A stretch of 52,405 nt of DNA, taken from assembly GCF_028276765.1 (NCBI RefSeq), contig NZ_JAPYVU010000005.1:1-52405 (forward strand), read 5' to 3'. The stretch comes from Sulfurihydrogenibium sp. GTDB lineage: Bacteria > Aquificota > Aquificia > Aquificales > Hydrogenothermaceae. Each line of letters begins with the position of its first letter. Position 1 is the stretch's first letter. Of the stretch, positions 15,128 through 23,861 are shown in pieces. The position numbers and the translations under genes were made by a program. The notes beneath the pieces were generated by a model. The model did no database searches and was not told the origin of the DNA. It worked only from the letters and a program-made list of their open reading frames with translations.

Positions 15128-16720
15128 TTAAACTCCTGCATGGATTTCTTGTAATGATTTTACTGTTAATCCTTTTTCTTTGTACGATTTTATTGCCATG
15201 ACAGCAGCTTGGGCACCCCTTACAGTTGTAAAGTATGGTGTTTTTGTTGCAACTGCCGCCCTTCTAATATAGTATGCATCAGACCTTTCTCTTTTACCGG
15301 AGGGTGTGTTTATGATTAAAGCTATTTCGTTGTTCTTAATTCTATCAACGATGTTTGGTCTTTCTTCTGAAAGCTTGTTTACAAGATTAGCTTCTATGCC
15401 ATTTTGTGTTAAGTATTTATAAGTTCCCGTTGTTGCATAAATATTAAATCCAAGATTTTTAAGCTCTTTTGCAATATCTAAAATGTAAGGTTTGTCCTTG
15501 TCTGCTACTGATATAAACACATTTCCTTTTTCTGGTAGTATTTGTCCTGCTGCAGCCTGTGCTTTCCAAAATGCAAGACCAAGGTCTTCATCAATGCCCA
15601 TCACTTCTCCTGTGCTTTTCATCTCTGGACCAAGTAATGGGTCTACTTCCGGAAATCTATTCCAAGGGAAAACTACTTCTTTAACTGCAAAGTATTTAAA
15701 GTCTTTTGAGTGGAAATCTGTTGCCGGATGTGGGTCTTTTATCTGGAAAACTTCCGGAACGATTTCTCTTAATTTTTTGCCAATCATAACCTTTGATGCA
15801 ATCTTGGCAAGTGGATATCCGATAGCCTTACTTACAAATGGAACTGTTCTTGATGCTCTTGGGTTTGCTTCAATAATGTAAATTTCATTATCCTTTATTG
15901 CATACTGTATGTTTATAAGTCCTATCGTATTTAAAGCTTTTGCAAGCATTCTTGACTGCTCTTTTATCTTAATTACTACCTCATCCGGAAGTGTGTAATG
16001 TGGAATGCAAGTAGCACTGTCTCCTGAGTGGATGCCGGCTTCTTCTATATGCTCCATCACTGCACCAACTAAAACATCCTCTCCATCACAAACACAATCA
16101 ACGTCAACCTCTATACTTCCATCAAGGAATTTATCTATAAGAATTGGTCTGTCTTCTGTAACCATGACAGCTTCTTCTATGTATTTTAAAAGCTCTTCCA
16201 TGTCATAGACCAATCTCATAGCTCTACCGCCAAGGACGTAAGAAGGTCTTACAAGGACTGGAAAACCTATTTCTTGGGCTACTTTTACAGCTTCATCCTT
16301 TGATTTTGCTATTGCACTTTCTGGCTGTTTTATTCCAAGCTTTATGATTAAATCTCTAAATCTTTCTCTGTCTTCTGCAATGTCTATACTTTCTGGAGAT
16401 GTGCCAAGAATCGGTATATTTAATTTTTCTAATGGTTTTGCAAGCTTTAACGGTGTTTGTCCTCCAAACTGAACAACTACACCAAATGGTTTTTCTTTTT
16501 CTATAATGTTTAAAACATCTTCAAGTACAATAGGTTCAAAGAATAACTTGTCAGAAGTATCATAATCTGTTGATACAGTCTCTGGATTGCAGTTTACCAT
16601 TATAGCCTCATATCCTTCTTCTCTTAAAGACCAAACACAGTGAACGCATGCATAATCAAACTCTACACCTTGACCAATTCTATTTGGACCACTTCCAAGA
16701 ATGATTATTTTCTGCTTCAT
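15128..16720 (-). CDS. carB: Carbamoyl-phosphate synthase large subunit, C-terminal half (split carB)
   Basis: A 530-aa protein equal to the second half of CarB. It has the pre-ATP-grasp part (ILGSGPNRIGQGVEFDY), an ATP-grasp domain (VRPSYVLGGRAM, IEANPRASRTVP) that phosphorylates carbamate, and the C-terminal MGS-like allosteric domain (about 400-530). A complete CarB is about 1070 aa, so the glutamine-ammonia half must be a separate gene, as known for Aquifex; it is not in this window. Its ATG overlaps the upstream hydrolase stop by 4 nt and moeA follows after 2 nt. It serves arginine and pyrimidine synthesis. Confidence 0.92.
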   Translation of the reverse strand: MKQKIIILGSGPNRIGQGVEFDYACVHCVWSLREEGYEAIMVNCNPETVSTDYDTSDKLFFEPIVLEDVLNIIEKEKPFGVVVQFGGQTPLKLAKPLEKLNIPILGTSPESIDIAEDRERFRDLIIKLGIKQPESAIAKSKDEAVKVAQEIGFPVLVRPSYVLGGRAMRLVYDMEELLKYIEEAVMVTEDRPILIDKFLDGSIEVDVDCVCDGEDVLVGAVMEHIEEAGIHSGDSATCIPHYTLPDEVVIKIKEQSRMLAKALNTIGLINIQYAIKDNEIYIIEANPRASRTVPFVSKAIGYPLAKIASKVMIGKKLREIVPEVFQIKDPHPATDFHSKDFKYFAVKEVVFPWNRFPEVDPLLGPEMKSTGEVMGIDEDLGLAFWKAQAAAGQILPEKGNVFISVADKDKPYILDIAKELKNLGFNIYATTGTYKYLTQNGIEANLVNKLSEERPNIVDRIKNNEIALIINTPSGKRERSDAYYIRRAAVATKTPYFTTVRGAQAAVMAIKSYKEKGLTVKSLQEIHAGV

Positions 16721-17280
16721 AAAGCCTCCATCTTTTTAAAATCTTCAATAAGCTCTTTCATGTGAGTAAACCTATGATTTCCGCCCGGATACATCACAAC
16801 ATGAAAACCGTCAAAATATTTTGCTGTTTCTTTACTGTCTAAAAGTTCATCCTCTTCATCAAGATATACGTAAACAAGATTTTTTAAACTTAATAAATCT
16901 TTTACATAAAAGTTTTTTAGACTTTCTAAATTTTCTTGAGAAAAATAATACTCTTCACCGGTTTTAAAGTTTTTTTGAGGTCCGACTTGCTTTTGTAAAG
17001 ATTTGTATGGGTCTATTGATGGGTTTATCAAAACCGCTTTTATTTTAAACTTATCTGCTAAATATAAAGCATAAAATCCACCAAGGGACGTTCCAAAGAT
17101 ATAAAGTTTATCTTTATCTTTTATTGAATCTGTCAAAAATTCTAATAACTTCATTGCTTTGTCGGGTTGATAAGGTAATGTAGGAGCTATGATGTTTTCC
17201 GGACCAAAGGCTTCTTTCAGATGGTTTATTTTATCGCCATAACCGGCAGAGTTAAATCCATGAATGTACAAAATTTTCAT
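16717..17280 (-). CDS. YqiA/UPF0227-like alpha/beta-hydrolase
   Basis: A 187-aa cytosolic esterase-type protein. It starts with the oxyanion strand YIHGFNSAG, has the nucleophile elbow GTSLGG (Ser65), an acidic residue in LDEEDELLD and the catalytic His in GGNHRFTHM. Length and motif order match the small YqiA/YcfP esterase family, whose natural substrates are poorly known. It is the first gene of the hydrolase-carB-moeA operon and overlaps carB by 4 nt (ATGA). Confidence 0.82.
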   Translation of the reverse strand: MKILYIHGFNSAGYGDKINHLKEAFGPENIIAPTLPYQPDKAMKLLEFLTDSIKDKDKLYIFGTSLGGFYALYLADKFKIKAVLINPSIDPYKSLQKQVGPQKNFKTGEEYYFSQENLESLKNFYVKDLLSLKNLVYVYLDEEDELLDSKETAKYFDGFHVVMYPGGNHRFTHMKELIEDFKKMEAL

Positions 17281-17340
17281 CTCTAAGACACCTCAGATTG
17301 ATTTAATATATTTTACAATATTTGAAATTTAAAAATATTC

Positions 17341-17411
17341 AAGAGATCCTTCTGACTTCGTCCTCGGAACAACACGGAAAGGTAGGCTTGCAAGAATTTT
17401 GGAACACCTCG
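17341..17411. repeat. Fragment of dispersed MITE-like element
   Basis: gagatccttctgacttcgtcctcggaac is followed by ggaaaggtaggcttgcaagaattttggaacacc. It has a recognisable GTGTTCC-type right end, but the left module is damaged. Confidence 0.55.
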
Positions 17412-17417
17412 GTCCTT

Positions 17418-17594
17418 AAGATACTGATAGAAATGTATCTTGAGAGACTAAAAGGGTGCAAGGGTTCTCCCTTGAATATTCTAAACCTTTGTCAGAGTCT
17501 AACGCTGAGTTAGGTAAGCATGGATAGATATTTCGCTATACGTGGAATATTTGTTTAATGCAAAGGAAAACTCTTAAGATTTCTATAGCATCTT
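17418..17594. other. Hairpin-rich intergenic region, candidate structured RNA
   Basis: Five hairpins follow each other: AAGATAC/GTATCTT (17418-17441); a nested set AGACT/AGTCT outside CAAGGG/CCCTTG (17446-17500, inner loop TTCT); CTAAC/GTTAG (about 17500-17514); ATATTTC/GGAATAT (17528-17550); AAGAT/ATCTT (17576-17594). No known RNA class is recognised and strand is uncertain. It lies upstream of the bioB promoter and 140 nt beyond the start of the minus-strand hydrolase operon. Confidence 0.4.
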
Positions 17595-17604
17595 ATACAT
17601 CAAC

Positions 17605-17633
17605 TTGAAAAGTCATGTTTTTTAATGTAAACT
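17605..17633 (+). promoter_or_regulatory. bioB promoter
   Basis: TTGAAA (17605-17610), 17-nt spacer, TAAACT (17628-17633). Transcription would begin near 17640, leaving a leader of about 25 nt before the ATG. Confidence 0.5.
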
Positions 17634-17656
17634 TTTCTGTAAAATTGGGTTAACGA
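17625..17656 (+). promoter_or_regulatory. BirA-operator-like site over the bioB promoter
   Basis: The half-sites ATGTAAACT (17625-17633) and GGTTAACGA (17648-17656) are separated by 14 nt. Each matches 7 of 9 positions of the known BirA operator TTGTAAACC-N14/15-GGTTTACAA. The site overlaps the -10 box and transcription start, where a biotin repressor would act. A birA gene is not in the window. Confidence 0.4.
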
Positions 17657-17665
17657 GAGGAAATA

Positions 17666-18664
17666 ATGGAAATTTTAAATAATCTTGCAGAGAGAGTAAT
17701 ATCCGGAGAAAAGCTTACAAAAGAAGAAGGGCTTCAGATTCTATCTATTCCTGATGAGTTAGTAATGGAGCTTGTTGAAGAAGCTTCAAAAGTTAGAGAG
17801 TATTTTTTTAAAAATCAGATGGAGTTTTGCAGTCTGATAAATGCTAAAAATGGAGCTTGTACAGAAGATTGCTCATTTTGTGCCCAATCTTCACATTATA
17901 AAACACCCATCAATGCTTATGGATTAGTTAGTAAAGATGAGATGCTTTCAGGTGCAGAAAAAGCTGTTGCTATAAATGCTAACAGATACTGTATAGTTGT
18001 TAGTGGAAGGAGAGCTTCCAAGGAAGAAGTAGATAAAATAGCAGATGCTGTAAAGGAGATTAAAAAAAGTTATCCAATAAAAGTTTGTTGTTCACTTGGA
18101 ACGATCGATGAAGAAGATTTAACTAAGTTAAAAGATGCAGGAGTAGATAGGATAAATCATAATTTAGAAACATCTGAAAGATATTTTCCGAAGATTGTCT
18201 CTACTCATACCTGGAAAGAAAGGTATGAAACGATTAAAAAGATTCAAAAGGTTGGTTTATCTACATGTACCGGTGGAATTTTTGGTATGGGAGAGTCTGA
18301 CGAAGACATTGTAGATTTGGCAATGACTTATAGAGATTTAAAAGTAGATTCAATACCGTTAAATTTTTTAATCCCAATTCCCGGAACACCTCTTGAAGAT
18401 AAACATAATCTAACACCTTTAAAATGCTTAAAAATTATTGCGTTGTTTAGATTGTTTAATCCAAAATCTGAGATTAGGTTGTGTGGCGGTAGGGAGCTAA
18501 ATTTAAAGGATTATCATGATGTTGCTTTTGAGATTGCTAACTGTCTTATGGTAGGGGGTTATTTAACAAGAGCAGGAAGAGAACCAGGTAAAGATGAAGA
18601 AATGGCAAGAAGATTAGGAAGAGAACTTATTAAAAATGGTGCAAGTTTTAGTGTGAGTAAATAA
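17666..18664 (+). CDS. bioB: Biotin synthase (radical SAM)
   Basis: Inserts sulfur into dethiobiotin using SAM radicals and two Fe-S clusters. The 332-aa protein has the radical-SAM triad Cys65/Cys69/Cys72 (GACTEDCSFC), YCIVVSGR, VCCSLGT and NHNLET, TCTGGIFGMGE, the FLIPIPGTPLE segment, and CGGRE near the end for the [2Fe-2S] site. Length is normal. GAGAGG precedes the ATG. The gene stands alone; other bio genes are absent here. Regulation by a biotin repressor is suggested by the operator-like site upstream. Confidence 0.96.
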   Translation: MEILNNLAERVISGEKLTKEEGLQILSIPDELVMELVEEASKVREYFFKNQMEFCSLINAKNGACTEDCSFCAQSSHYKTPINAYGLVSKDEMLSGAEKAVAINANRYCIVVSGRRASKEEVDKIADAVKEIKKSYPIKVCCSLGTIDEEDLTKLKDAGVDRINHNLETSERYFPKIVSTHTWKERYETIKKIQKVGLSTCTGGIFGMGESDEDIVDLAMTYRDLKVDSIPLNFLIPIPGTPLEDKHNLTPLKCLKIIALFRLFNPKSEIRLCGGRELNLKDYHDVAFEIANCLMVGGYLTRAGREPGKDEEMARRLGRELIKNGASFSVSK

Positions 18665-18720
18665 TTTAAGCGAGATTGTTCCAAAATTTTTAATGTATAA
18701 GTTAAAAGAAATAGAAAGAA

Positions 18721-18963
18721 ATACCTTGGGGTGAGAAATTGGCGGTTTTTATATTATAAGAATTTTAAAAAGAGATCCTTCGGACTAAAGTCTTCAGGAT
18801 AACGAAAAAACTTGATAATCATAGGCTTAACTAGGGGTAACTCTATTCGTCATCTTGAGGACGTAGGCCGAAGGATCTCCTCTTTTGATTTTTGACTTGA
18901 AAAGAAAAATAGGAGATTCTTCGTTTCACTCAGAATGACGATGTGGATTTTTACAAGCAGCCT
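18721..18963. repeat. Composite MITE-like copy
   Basis: A GAGAAATT-type left half (ataccttggggtgagaaatt, then gagatccttcggactaaag) runs into a core plus right end of the other type (gtcatcttgaggacgtaggccgaaggatctcc, gagattcttcgtttcactcagaatgacg, tttttacaagcagcctc). One element appears to have landed in another. The DNA from 18964 to 19129 has nothing recognised. Confidence 0.6.
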
Positions 18964-19129
18964 CCCTCCATAATTTACTTTTTCTAAAAAGCCATAACAA
19001 ATAGCATATTTATATACATGAGCAATAAAAGTCTTAACCTTTCTCCTTCTGATTTTGATTTTCTAAATAGATGCCGAGATCGAATAGAGGATGAATTAGG
19101 AATCTGGCAAGTGTAAGAATATTAGATAT

Positions 19130-19236
19130 CAGAGATTTTTTGAAATAGTGTAAAATAAAGATTGGAGTTTTGCATTTTTACCTCCTTGGCGGAATTTCTG
19201 CTATTAAAATTTTAACTACCACCAAGGAGTTTTTTT
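19130..19236 (+). ncRNA. 107-nt conserved intergenic element, copy 1 (candidate small RNA with terminator)
   Basis: It shares the 5' block ATTTTTTGAAATAGTGTAAA exactly, and clear similarity throughout, with 50557-50663. The 3' part folds as CTCCTTGG...CCAAGGAG followed by seven T, like a rho-independent terminator. A -10-like TAAAAT lies inside the conserved 5' block. It could be a short transcript with its own terminator or an end of a mobile element. It sits about 115 nt upstream of the TnpB gene. Confidence 0.45.
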
Positions 19237-19351
19237 AGGAGGTGCTCAGGCAGTTACTATTTTCTGTAAAAAAGTGTAAAAAAGCGTATATTGATAATAT
19301 AAAAACAAATGGCGTAAAATTGTAAATTGTAAGAAAAGAGAGTAATTAAAG

Positions 19352-20425
19352 ATGACAACACTCCAATGCCTGCTTGAATTTCAAAATACGCAAGATAAAA
19401 AGATAGTATTAGATTTAATGCGTAGATTTTCATCTGCTATGAGATATGCATACCAGAGATTGTTAGAGGGCGAAAAAGAGAAAGATTTAAAAAAACAACT
19501 ATCAAAATTATTTGGCATAAACACAAGATACTCGGGCGATGCTATACTTTTAGCACGATCTACTATCTCATCATGCGAAGAAAGACAGCAAAATCCAAAA
19601 AAGCTTATATTTGGCTCAAGAAAAGTATTTGAGCAACTAAAGAGAAACCATTTAACAGGAAAAAGAAGAAAAGAGTTAAAAGCAAAATGGAAAGAAAGCA
19701 GGCAGGGAAATTTATACTCAAGAGGAGATAAATCTAAACAAGGAAATCTGAATTTAAGGTTTGAGTGGATAAATGATGAATTGTATTTAAGAATAAATAC
19801 AGGAAATAGGCAACACATCTACGCAAGAGTAATTAGAGATGTTAAAAGAAAAAATGACAAATGGATAGATTTTATGTTTATGCTTGAAAATGCATACAAA
19901 TACGGAGAATGGTTTCCGTATAGTGTTAGATTAAAAACAAAGAATGGCAAAATATATGCTTTTATATCTATCGAAGAAAAAATACCACCCATTACAATCA
20001 AAAAAGACAACGGAATAATAGACATAGACTTAAACGCATATCCATTTCATCTTGCATTAGCTTTTACAAGTAAAGACGGAAATTTAGCGAAATACGAAAG
20101 AATTGATTTAAACGAATTATTAGAAGCAACCTCAGAAAAAAGACAGTATTTAGAATGGCAAATAGCACATAAAATAATAAAGATAGCAAAAGAAGAAAAG
20201 AAAGCTATTGCTATTGAGAATTTAGAGAAACTACCAAAAGGCAAGAGAGGAGATGGGTTTGCAAAATTAAGAAGAAGGCTACAAAAATGGAGCTATAAGA
20301 GATTATTAGAAAAAATAGAAGTTTTAGCAAGAAGAAATGGAATAGAAGTAAGAAAAGTCAATCCTGCATATACATGGGACTATGACACTTCCAAAATACC
20401 GCCTGTCAGGGTCGGAAGTGTCTGA
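19352..20425 (+). pseudogene. TnpB-like (IS605 OrfB/IS1341 type) protein, C-terminally truncated
   Basis: A 357-aa relative of the RNA-guided TnpB nucleases. It has an N-terminal helical/wedge region, the RuvC-I motif IIDIDLNAY (Asp224/226) and the RuvC-II motif AIAIENLEKLPKG (Glu289). The chain stops soon after KVNPAYT. The Cys4 zinc finger and RuvC-III aspartate expected after this point are absent, so cleavage activity is unlikely. The last 16 residues are encoded by DNA made of interleaved inverted repeats. No TnpA gene is nearby. It is probably a decayed insertion sequence. Confidence 0.75.
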
Positions 20426-20450
20426 AATGGCGGACTATAAATACCCTGAC
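20384..20450 (+). other. Interleaved inverted repeats at the TnpB 3' end
   Basis: Three perfect pairs overlap in the order A-B-C-A'-B'-C': GACACTTCC (20384)/GGAAGTGTC (20414), CCGCC (20399)/GGCGG (20429), GTCAGGGT (20405)/ACCCTGAC (20443). They cannot all form as nested helices. The position, overlapping the tnpB 3' end, is where omega-RNAs are made in intact systems. Confidence 0.5.
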
Positions 20451-20478
20451 CCAAACTGTGCAAACTGATACACTTTTT

Positions 20479-20515
20479 CACGTTTCACGTTGAACGTTGA
20501 ACGTTTCACGTTTTT
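20479..20515. repeat. ACGTT-based short repeat block
   Basis: CACGTTTCACGTTGAACGTT and the following GAACGTTTCACGTTTTT form a quasi-palindromic run of ACGTT units. A related TTTCACGTaaaACGTGA hairpin occurs near 50730. No function is evident. Confidence 0.4.
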
Positions 20516-20548
20516 ACAGTTTTGTACAGTTTGGTTGACCAGGAGAAT

Positions 20549-21547
20549 TTGAATTTAGGAGTAATTGGTGCAGGCAGTTGGGGAACTGCATTAGCCCAGG
20601 TTCTTAGTGTCAATTTTGAAAATGTCTTTATCTGGGATATAGACAAAGAAGTTTTAGATAGCGTTAAAAATTCAAACATAAATGTAAAATACCATCCGGA
20701 TATTAAGCTAAATACAAACATTAAGCCAATCCATGATTTACAAGAATTGATAAACAAAAGTGATATTCTCATCGTAGTAATTCCTACCCAGTATATTAGA
20801 CAGACACTATCAAGAGTAAAGATAGAAAATAAGCCGGTAATCTCTGCATCAAAAGGAATAGAAATAGAAAGTCTAAAGCTTGTGTCTGATATCATAGAAG
20901 AAAGTCTCGGTACTGATAAAAAATATATATTTGCTTTATCCGGTCCATCATTTGCAAAAGAAGTAATAAAAGGACTACCAACGGCCGTTGTCTTAGCCGG
21001 AAATACAGAAATAGGTAATAAGCTTTTAAGTTATTTAAATACAAAGACTTTTAGAGTATATCTTTCTGATGATTTGGTAGGTGCAGAAGTAGGAGGAGCT
21101 ATTAAAAACGTGATAGCAATAGCTACCGGGATTAGTGATGGACTTGGTTTTGGGAATAATGCAAGGGCAAGTATAATTACAAGAGGCTTGTATGAAATCA
21201 GTAAAATAGTAAAAATATATGGTGGAAATCCACAAACAGTTTACGGACTATCTGGACTTGGAGACTTAGTCTTGACTGCAACGGGAGAATTATCAAGAAA
21301 TAGGACGTTTGGAATGCTTATTGGTCAAGGCTACTCGGTAGAAGAAGCTTTAAAAAAGGTAGGTCAAGTTGTAGAAGGTTATACAACAGTGAAAGCAGTT
21401 TATGATATAAAAAATAAATATAACATTGAGCTACCAATATCTTATCAGGTTTATAGAGTTCTTTATGAAAATCTAAATCCAAAAGATGCTGCCATGGAGC
21501 TTATGAACAGAGGATACAAATTTGAATTTATGGAGGAAAACAAATGA
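20549..21547 (+). CDS. gpsA: NAD(P)-dependent glycerol-3-phosphate dehydrogenase
   Basis: Reduces dihydroxyacetone phosphate to sn-glycerol 3-phosphate, the backbone of membrane lipids. The cytosolic protein has the Rossmann motif [13 protein letters not shown] at its start, [17 protein letters not shown], the catalytic Lys in [14 protein letters not shown] and [17 protein letters not shown]. The start is uncertain: TTG 20549 fits homologues (332 aa), but AGGAG is only 3 nt upstream; in-frame TTGs at 20531 and 20522 would add up to nine residues. The stop overlaps the MFS start (ATGA). First gene of a five-gene operon. Confidence 0.93.
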   Translation: MNLGVIGAGSWGTALAQVLSVNFENVFIWDIDKEVLDSVKNSNINVKYHPDIKLNTNIKPIHDLQELINKSDILIVVIPTQYIRQTLSRVKIENKPVISASKGIEIESLKLVSDIIEESLGTDKKYIFALSGPSFAKEVIKGLPTAVVLAGNTEIGNKLLSYLNTKTFRVYLSDDLVGAEVGGAIKNVIAIATGISDGLGFGNNARASIITRGLYEISKIVKIYGGNPQTVYGLSGLGDLVLTATGELSRNRTFGMLIGQGYSVEEALKKVGQVVEGYTTVKAVYDIKNKYNIELPISYQVYRVLYENLNPKDAAMELMNRGYKFEFMEENK

Positions 21548-22767
21548 TAGATAAAGATTTTTTACCGGAAGAGAAGAAGATTACCTTAGGCTTGGCTTTT
21601 ATCTTTGCACTAAGAATGCTTGGACTATTTTTAGCTTTACCGGTGTTAAGTATTTACGCTAAGAATATGCCAGGTTCAGATGCATTTTTGGCAGGTCTTG
21701 CAATAGGTGCTTATGGTCTTACTCAGGCTATTTTTCAGATACCATACGGGCTTTGGAGTGATAAGATTGGTAGAAAGCCAATCATAATAACAAGCACAAT
21801 AATATTTATTCTTGGTAGCTTTTTGTCAGCCTATGCTGCAAGTATAGAAAATATACATCTTTTAATCATTGGTAGATTTTTGCAAGGTATAGGGGCTGTT
21901 TCTTCTGTAGTTATTGCACTTCTTGCTGATATGACAAGAGAAGAGATAAGAACAAGAGCAATGGCTACTATCGGTGCATCTATTGGTATGGCGTTTGCTT
22001 TTGGTATGGTATTAGGACCACTGATTGCTTCTCATTTTGGTTTAGCTGGCATATTTACATTTACAGGAATACTTGGTCTAATTTCTCTGCCCTATATAAT
22101 CTTTGGAATAAAAGAGCCTCCTGTAGTTAAACACCATGATGATGCAGAGTTTACATCTTCATATTTAAGTGTCGTTTTAAAAGATAAAAATCTTCTAAAA
22201 ATGGACTTTGGAATGTTTGTATTACATATGACTTTAACGGCGGTATTTACAGCAGTTCCTATTATCTTTGCACATCAGCATACGATTAACGTAAAAGATT
22301 TATGGAAAATTTACTTACTTATGTTTTTTGTAGGATTAACTATAATGGTTCCATCCACAATAATTGCCGAAAAGAAAAACAAGATAAAAGAAGTTAAAAT
22401 GCTTGGAATTTTAGTGTTGATAGTTTCATTTATAATGTTTTTAATGTTTAAAAATAACTTTTATCTTACAGTTTTAGCGATTGTTGTCTACTTTACCGGA
22501 TTTATGATGTTGGAGCCAATCATGCCATCGTTGATGAGTAAGTATGCAAAACCACATGTTAAGGGAACAGCTTCTGGGGTGTTTAACACTGCTCAGTTTG
22601 TTGGTGCTTTTGTTGGAGGTGCTGTTGGCGGTTATTTATTAAAATTAGATGATTCAGCAAACTTTAATTTTATATTTTTAATCATACTAACCGTTATTTG
22701 GCTTGGCTTGGTTTCTACAATGGAGATGCCTAAGAAAAAAGAGGTTTTAAATAATGATACCAATTAA
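21544..22767 (+). CDS. MFS transporter, YajR-like
   Basis: A 407-aa inner-membrane protein with twelve hydrophobic segments and MFS motif [12 protein letters not shown] between segments 2 and 3. The opening [18 protein letters not shown] resembles YajR-type drug/proton antiporters; [12 protein letters not shown] is the segment-4 motif and GMVLGP the segment-5 antiporter-type motif. YajR-like proteins usually have a C-terminal YAM domain, absent here. It overlaps gpsA by 4 nt and the rhomboid gene by 14 nt. The substrate is unknown. Confidence 0.85.
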   Translation: MIDKDFLPEEKKITLGLAFIFALRMLGLFLALPVLSIYAKNMPGSDAFLAGLAIGAYGLTQAIFQIPYGLWSDKIGRKPIIITSTIIFILGSFLSAYAASIENIHLLIIGRFLQGIGAVSSVVIALLADMTREEIRTRAMATIGASIGMAFAFGMVLGPLIASHFGLAGIFTFTGILGLISLPYIIFGIKEPPVVKHHDDAEFTSSYLSVVLKDKNLLKMDFGMFVLHMTLTAVFTAVPIIFAHQHTINVKDLWKIYLLMFFVGLTIMVPSTIIAEKKNKIKEVKMLGILVLIVSFIMFLMFKNNFYLTVLAIVVYFTGFMMLEPIMPSLMSKYAKPHVKGTASGVFNTAQFVGAFVGGAVGGYLLKLDDSANFNFIFLIILTVIWLGLVSTMEMPKKKEVLNNDTN

Positions 22768-23419
22768 AGATGATGTACCTACAAGGTCATTCCCATTAAT
22801 AACTTTACTTTTGATAGGTTTTAATGTAGGTGTTTTTCTTCATGAAATGAGTTTGTCCGATGAAGAGCTCGAAATATTTATTAGAACTTACGGACTTCTT
22901 CCTCTTGACCTTATTCACTTTAATCTTTTAAATTTTATAACACATATGTTTATTCATGGAAATATTGCACATATTTTTGGAAACATGCTGTTTTTATGGA
23001 TCTTTGGCAATAATGTTGAAGATGCACTTGGAAAATTTAGATTTTTAATATTGTATTTTATGTCCGGGTTTGCTGCTGCAATACTTCAATCTGCAGTTGC
23101 TATATTAGTAGGAGACATAAACATACCTATGGTTGGAGCATCAGGAGCAATTAGCGGTATAATAGCGGCTTACGGAAAGCTTTATCCCTTTGCAAGAGTT
23201 TATGCAGTAATTCCACCGTTTATATTCTTTATCTTTGCTCTTCCTGCCTGGTTTTTTATAGGTTATTGGTTTGTTATTCAAGTTTTATCAGCCATGTTTA
23301 TTCCAACATCTCTTGGCGGTGTGGCTTGGTATGCCCATATTGGTGGATTTCTTGCAGGTTGGTATCTAATAGATAATCTATATCCAAGAGCTAAAAAAAT
23401 TGTGATATATACGAGGTAA
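22754..23419 (+). CDS. Rhomboid family intramembrane serine protease
   Basis: A 221-aa membrane protein with six to seven hydrophobic segments. The catalytic dyad is Ser130 in VGASGAISG and His195 in WYAHIGGFLAG. The family HxxxN part is H73IFGN77, in a segment beginning HMFIHGNIAHIFGNML. Active-site residues are all present, so it should be an active protease cleaving substrates within the membrane. Start overlaps the MFS gene by 14 nt. Confidence 0.92.
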   Translation: MIPIKDDVPTRSFPLITLLLIGFNVGVFLHEMSLSDEELEIFIRTYGLLPLDLIHFNLLNFITHMFIHGNIAHIFGNMLFLWIFGNNVEDALGKFRFLILYFMSGFAAAILQSAVAILVGDINIPMVGASGAISGIIAAYGKLYPFARVYAVIPPFIFFIFALPAWFFIGYWFVIQVLSAMFIPTSLGGVAWYAHIGGFLAGWYLIDNLYPRAKKIVIYTR

Positions 23420-23423
23420 AACA

Positions 23424-23861
23424 ATGAAAAAATTTATTTTTGGACTCGGATTTTTATTAACATTGATAAGCCCATCTTTCAGTTCTTCTCAAAATGATTA
23501 TGCTTGGATGGATAAATACTATCTTGTAGCAAGGTTTACACCATATGATCCATCTTTACTTCAAAAAATGGATTTGGAATTATCTCCAAAACAGATTAAA
23601 CTTATAAAAGCTGAGTATGATAAATACTTTCCAATAATGCTTGGAAAAGCAAGAATTTTAAAAGATAAAGAGGCAGAACTTACAGATACAGTTTATAAAT
23701 CTAACGACCCACAGAAAATAAAAAATCTTATTATAGAAATAGCAAAGTTAAAAACAGAGCTTACGGTTTTAGATATAAATTTATTCAAAGCAGTTCAATC
23801 TATACTAAACAAAAGTCAAAACGAAAAGTTTATCAAATACTTAACATCGGGCAGCATGTGA
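23424..23861 (+). CDS. Periplasmic Spy/CpxP-like small protein
   Basis: A 145-aa precursor with a signal peptide (about residues 1-21, LISPSFSSS). The mature part is all-helical. LSPKQIKLIKAEYDKYFP resembles the LTxxQ motif of Spy/CpxP/heavy-metal-sensing periplasmic proteins, and a second helical hairpin follows. The match is by pattern only. A chaperone-like or stress role is possible. It starts 4 nt after the rhomboid gene and its stop touches the panC start, so it is translated within the gpsA-panC operon. Confidence 0.6.
   Translation: MKKFIFGLGFLLTLISPSFSSSQNDYAWMDKYYLVARFTPYDPSLLQKMDLELSPKQIKLIKAEYDKYFPIMLGKARILKDKEAELTDTVYKSNDPQKIKNLIIEIAKLKTELTVLDINLFKAVQSILNKSQNEKFIKYLTSGSM

Noticed and set aside
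17322-17513. A 63-codon open frame upstream of bioB
   Set aside because: It runs through a MITE fragment and the hairpin cluster and lacks a start signal.
18964-19129. A gene or RNA between bioB and the 107-nt element
   Set aside because: No open frame with a start signal and no convincing structure.
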